Shown here in pieces: positions 62,098 to 64,000 of a DNA stretch of 64,000 nt. Source of the DNA: Clostridium thailandense (lineage in GTDB: Bacteria; Bacillota; Clostridia; Clostridiales; Clostridiaceae); contig NZ_JAEEGC010000026.1 in the NCBI RefSeq assembly GCF_019207025.1, positions 62,001 through 126,000 on the forward strand. Direction: 5' to 3'. A program made the translations under genes and the position numbers. The number at the start of each line of letters is the position of its first letter. Position 1 is the stretch's first letter. The notes under the pieces are model-generated. The model made no database searches and had not been told where the DNA came from. It saw only the letters and a list, made by a program, of their open reading frames with translations.

Positions 62098-63177
62098 CTA
62101 GTTTTCATTAATTTTTTTAATAGCTGTAATAATAGCTTCACGGCTCATGATGTTACCACCTGAACATAAGCATGTCTCGATTGGACAACGTTCTTTTACG
62201 CCTTTTTCCACATCTTGTACAAACTGTGCAGGAATAGACATTTCAACATCAAGAACAGCTTTACATACACCGTAATTGATATTATCAAAGGCTTTATATG
62301 GGAAAGGGCTTACCGTAATTGGTCTGATTAATCCAACTTTGATACCTTCTCCACGAAGTACATTAACGGCTGATTTTGATATACGAGCAGAAATACCATA
62401 GGCAGCAATAACGATTTCTGCATCTTCTACCATATATTCTTCTACCTGTACGTCTTTTTCCCAGCTCGCATATAAAGCAGCAGCCTCTTCATTTACTTCC
62501 TGCATTTTGCTTGTCTGCCATTGACCTGGCTCAATCCATGCTCTATTTGGGTAGTCCAATTTATGTCCGATACAAGCCCACTCTTTGTTAGCTGTCTTTA
62601 ATGCAGCAACTTCTTCCTCTGTCTTCATTTCAGGTAACACAACTGGTTCCATCATTGTTCCTATAACTCCATCACAAAGAATTAAAACAGGGTTTCTGTC
62701 TCTTTGCGCATAATCAAAAGCTTTATATGTCATATCAACAGCTTCCTGAACCGAAGCTGGAGCAAGTACCATCATTTGGAATCCACCATTACCAGATGCT
62801 TTTGTTGCCTGGAAATAATCCTGCTGAGCTGGTTGGATAGATCCTACACCTGGGCCTCCACGTGATATATTAGCATAAACCATTGGTATACGTGCTGATG
62901 CACAGTATGAAATACCTTCACTTTTTAGTGATATACCACAGCTTGATGATGAGGTCATTGATCTTGTTCCTGTTGAAGCTGCACCATAAATCATGCTTAC
63001 AGAAGCAACTTCACTTTCTCCTTGTACAAAATTTCCGCCAACTTCAGGCAACCTTCTTGCGAAGTATTCTGGAATTTCATTTTGTGGTGTAATAGGGTAT
63101 CCGGCAAAAAATCTACAGCCGGCTCTAACAGCTGCTTCTGCAATAGCTTCACAGCCTTTCATAAATACTCTAGACAT
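62098..63177 (-). CDS. vorB: 2-oxoacid:ferredoxin oxidoreductase alpha subunit (VorB-like)
   Basis: This 359-residue alpha subunit has GCRFFAGYPITPQNEIPEYF-type sequence near residue 20, EVASVSMIYGAASTGTRSMT near residue 56, ANISRGGPGVGSIQPAQQDY near residue 102 and a C-terminal transketolase-like domain. The closest named type is the 3-methyl-2-oxobutanoate (2-oxoisovalerate) enzyme, but aromatic oxoacids such as 4-hydroxyphenylpyruvate are plausible in this setting. AAGGAGG precedes the ATG. It follows the delta ferredoxin by about 15 bases. Confidence 0.92.
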   Translation of the reverse strand: MSRVFMKGCEAIAEAAVRAGCRFFAGYPITPQNEIPEYFARRLPEVGGNFVQGESEVASVSMIYGAASTGTRSMTSSSSCGISLKSEGISYCASARIPMVYANISRGGPGVGSIQPAQQDYFQATKASGNGGFQMMVLAPASVQEAVDMTYKAFDYAQRDRNPVLILCDGVIGTMMEPVVLPEMKTEEEVAALKTANKEWACIGHKLDYPNRAWIEPGQWQTSKMQEVNEEAAALYASWEKDVQVEEYMVEDAEIVIAAYGISARISKSAVNVLRGEGIKVGLIRPITVSPFPYKAFDNINYGVCKAVLDVEMSIPAQFVQDVEKGVKERCPIETCLCSGGNIMSREAIITAIKKINEN

Positions 63178-63192
63178 TCTTATTTTCCTCCT

Positions 63193-63396
63193 TTATTTAT
63201 ATACTTCAATCGCAGCATCTGGACACATTCTTGCACATATACAGCATCCAACACAAGCATCCATATTAACCGCTGCTACATACTCGTATCCTTTTGAATT
63301 AACTTCATTTCCTATAGCAAGCACGCCTCTAGGACAAAACTTAATACAATATTGACAGCTTTTACAGCTTTCTGATCTTATTTCTACTTTTGCCAT
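63193..63396 (-). CDS. 2-oxoacid:ferredoxin oxidoreductase delta subunit, 2[4Fe-4S] ferredoxin
   Basis: This electron-carrying subunit of about 67 residues has two 4Fe-4S motifs, CKSCQYCIKFCP and CVGCCICARMCP. It carries electrons from the TPP centre to free ferredoxin. It is first of the delta-alpha-beta-gamma set. The ATG at 63396 is 12 bases behind AAGGAG; a TTG at 63405 is closer to that site, so the start is uncertain. Confidence 0.92.
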   Translation of the reverse strand: MAKVEIRSESCKSCQYCIKFCPRGVLAIGNEVNSKGYEYVAAVNMDACVGCCICARMCPDAAIEVYK

Positions 63397-63469
63397 TTTG
63401 ATCAAATTCTCCTTTCTAAAATAAATATGATTTATTTTTTATTTAAACCTTCTCACATACAAAATTTTT

Positions 63470-63501
63470 ATGAGAGGACAATTGACAGAGGACAGTGAAG
63501 G
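63470..63501. repeat. Single arm of MITE-like family B
   Basis: GAGAGGACAATTGACAGAGG followed by ACAGTGAAGG matches the left arm of the element at 60531-60766 almost exactly. It lies between the P-loop ATPase gene and the ferredoxin subunit gene. No second arm is present nearby. Confidence 0.7.
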
Positions 63502-63549
63502 TAAATTAAACATTACTAACAATGTTTATAACTAATTACTCCCTTTTTA

Positions 63550-64000
63550 TTATTGATTCCACTGATATGTTAGATATAAATGAATCGGCATCAATGGAAT
63601 GTCTGTTTTAGCTTTTACATCCTCATATAAAGTATCACTTACGCAGGTGAAATCTATATCCATTAGTGGTCCAATCATTTCAGCCGTTTTTAAGTTTCCT
63701 TCTAATACTTCTTCTACTGTTGTGGAAATTCCGTTATTCGGATTACTTATCATGTGAATTTTATCTAATTTAATATGGGATATTTTCAATATAGATGAAA
63801 GTGTTCCATCAATATGATTCAAATTACCAGACCAAGGCCTATATGCATTCAGAACATAATATACCGCTGTGTTATCTTTATTTACTTTAGGAGCAAATCC
63901 TCCTATGGCACGTGCACCTATATCATTTCCGCCAACGTCCATAACTACATAACAACTGTCATCTTTGAGTAAAAGGTTAACGCCACCTACTACTGTTGGT
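63550..64000 (-). CDS. P-loop ATPase of ParA/MinD-like type, C-terminal part (runs off the window)
   Basis: The frame stays open to the right edge, so this is the last 150 residues or so of a longer protein. Upstream of an internal ATG at 63942 the frame reads TVVGGVNLLLKDDSCYVVMD and continues VGGNDIGARAIGGF, a Walker-B-like strand as in ParA/MinD-type NTPases. The end, DIPLMPIHLYLTYQWNQ, is distinctive. It is first on the strand leading into the oxidoreductase genes. The function is unknown; the start and Walker A motif lie outside the window. Confidence 0.7.
   Translation of the reverse strand, partial: PTVVGGVNLLLKDDSCYVVMDVGGNDIGARAIGGFAPKVNKDNTAVYYVLNAYRPWSGNLNHIDGTLSSILKISHIKLDKIHMISNPNNGISTTVEEVLEGNLKTAEMIGPLMDIDFTCVSDTLYEDVKAKTDIPLMPIHLYLTYQWNQ

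Noticed and set aside
1-64000. CRISPR array, tRNA or rRNA genes, prophage or insertion-sequence transposase
   Set aside because: I found no regularly spaced repeats, no cloverleaf or ribosomal signature that I recognise, and no transposase or integrase product.

Overview
The window is AT-rich, gene-dense DNA from a spore-forming anaerobic Clostridium. Spore-germination receptors, spore-membrane DUF families, a 2-oxoacid:ferredoxin oxidoreductase, a butyrate-type kinase and a glycyl-radical decarboxylase all point there. The large decarboxylase subunit (57247 to 54554, minus) is 897 residues from its best start. It places Cys503, Glu505, His536, Glu637, Ser344, Phe214, Phe405 and the radical Gly873 at exactly the numbers known for the Clostridium scatologenes 4-hydroxyphenylacetate decarboxylase, so the source is probably C. 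scatologenes or a very close relative. I recognised no tRNA, rRNA, CRISPR array, phage or transposase gene.

Layout. 0-4.5 kb: helicase-like RNA polymerase recycling factor HelD, a DUF4085-like protein and PlsY. 4.7-14.6 kb: a HAD phosphatase, lysA, two MocR regulators plus a related aminotransferase, a radical SAM/SPASM protein, a DeoR regulator and a metallo-hydrolase. 14.7-21.5 kb: DUF3892 protein, mannose-6-phosphate isomerase, ROK glucokinase, a WG-repeat protein and malic enzyme, with foldback repeats between them. 21.5-27.3 kb: a c-di-AMP (ydaO-type) riboswitch heading dapB-ablA-ablB (N-epsilon-acetyl-beta-lysine osmolyte synthesis), divergent from a ClC antiporter with an RCK_C domain and a GGDEF/ribbon-helix-helix protein. 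27.4-36.6 kb: DUF389, DUF1657, DUF421 and two inverted YIEGIA pairs that flank a three-subunit molybdenum hydroxylase. 36.9-41.6 kb: a frameshifted copper-binding four-helix protein, a cation/proton antiporter, a lipoprotein, an LCP protein and the c-di-AMP receptor DarA. 41.7-47.8 kb: gerA-gerB-gerC-gerB'-gerC'. 47.8-52.5 kb: flavodoxin-like oxidoreductase, histidine-rich LVIVD propeller, LysR regulator and a B3-like metallo-hydrolase lipoprotein. 52.5-64 kb, all minus strand: Crp/Fnr regulator, hpdBCA, transporter, butyrate-type kinase, four-subunit 2-oxoacid:ferredoxin oxidoreductase and the end of a P-loop ATPase.

Two systems stand out. The first is an apparent c-di-AMP osmoadaptation module: riboswitch plus osmolyte genes, an ion exchanger with a possible c-di-AMP-binding domain next door, and DarA about 16 kb away. 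The second is an apparent tyrosine-to-p-cresol block in which an oxoacid oxidoreductase, an acyl kinase, a transporter and the p-cresol-forming decarboxylase lie on one strand. The substrate link between the oxidoreductase/kinase and the decarboxylase is inference. Noncoding features include two families of inverted-repeat (MITE-like) elements, a direct repeat flanking the hpd block, and a decayed two-component system next to hpdB.
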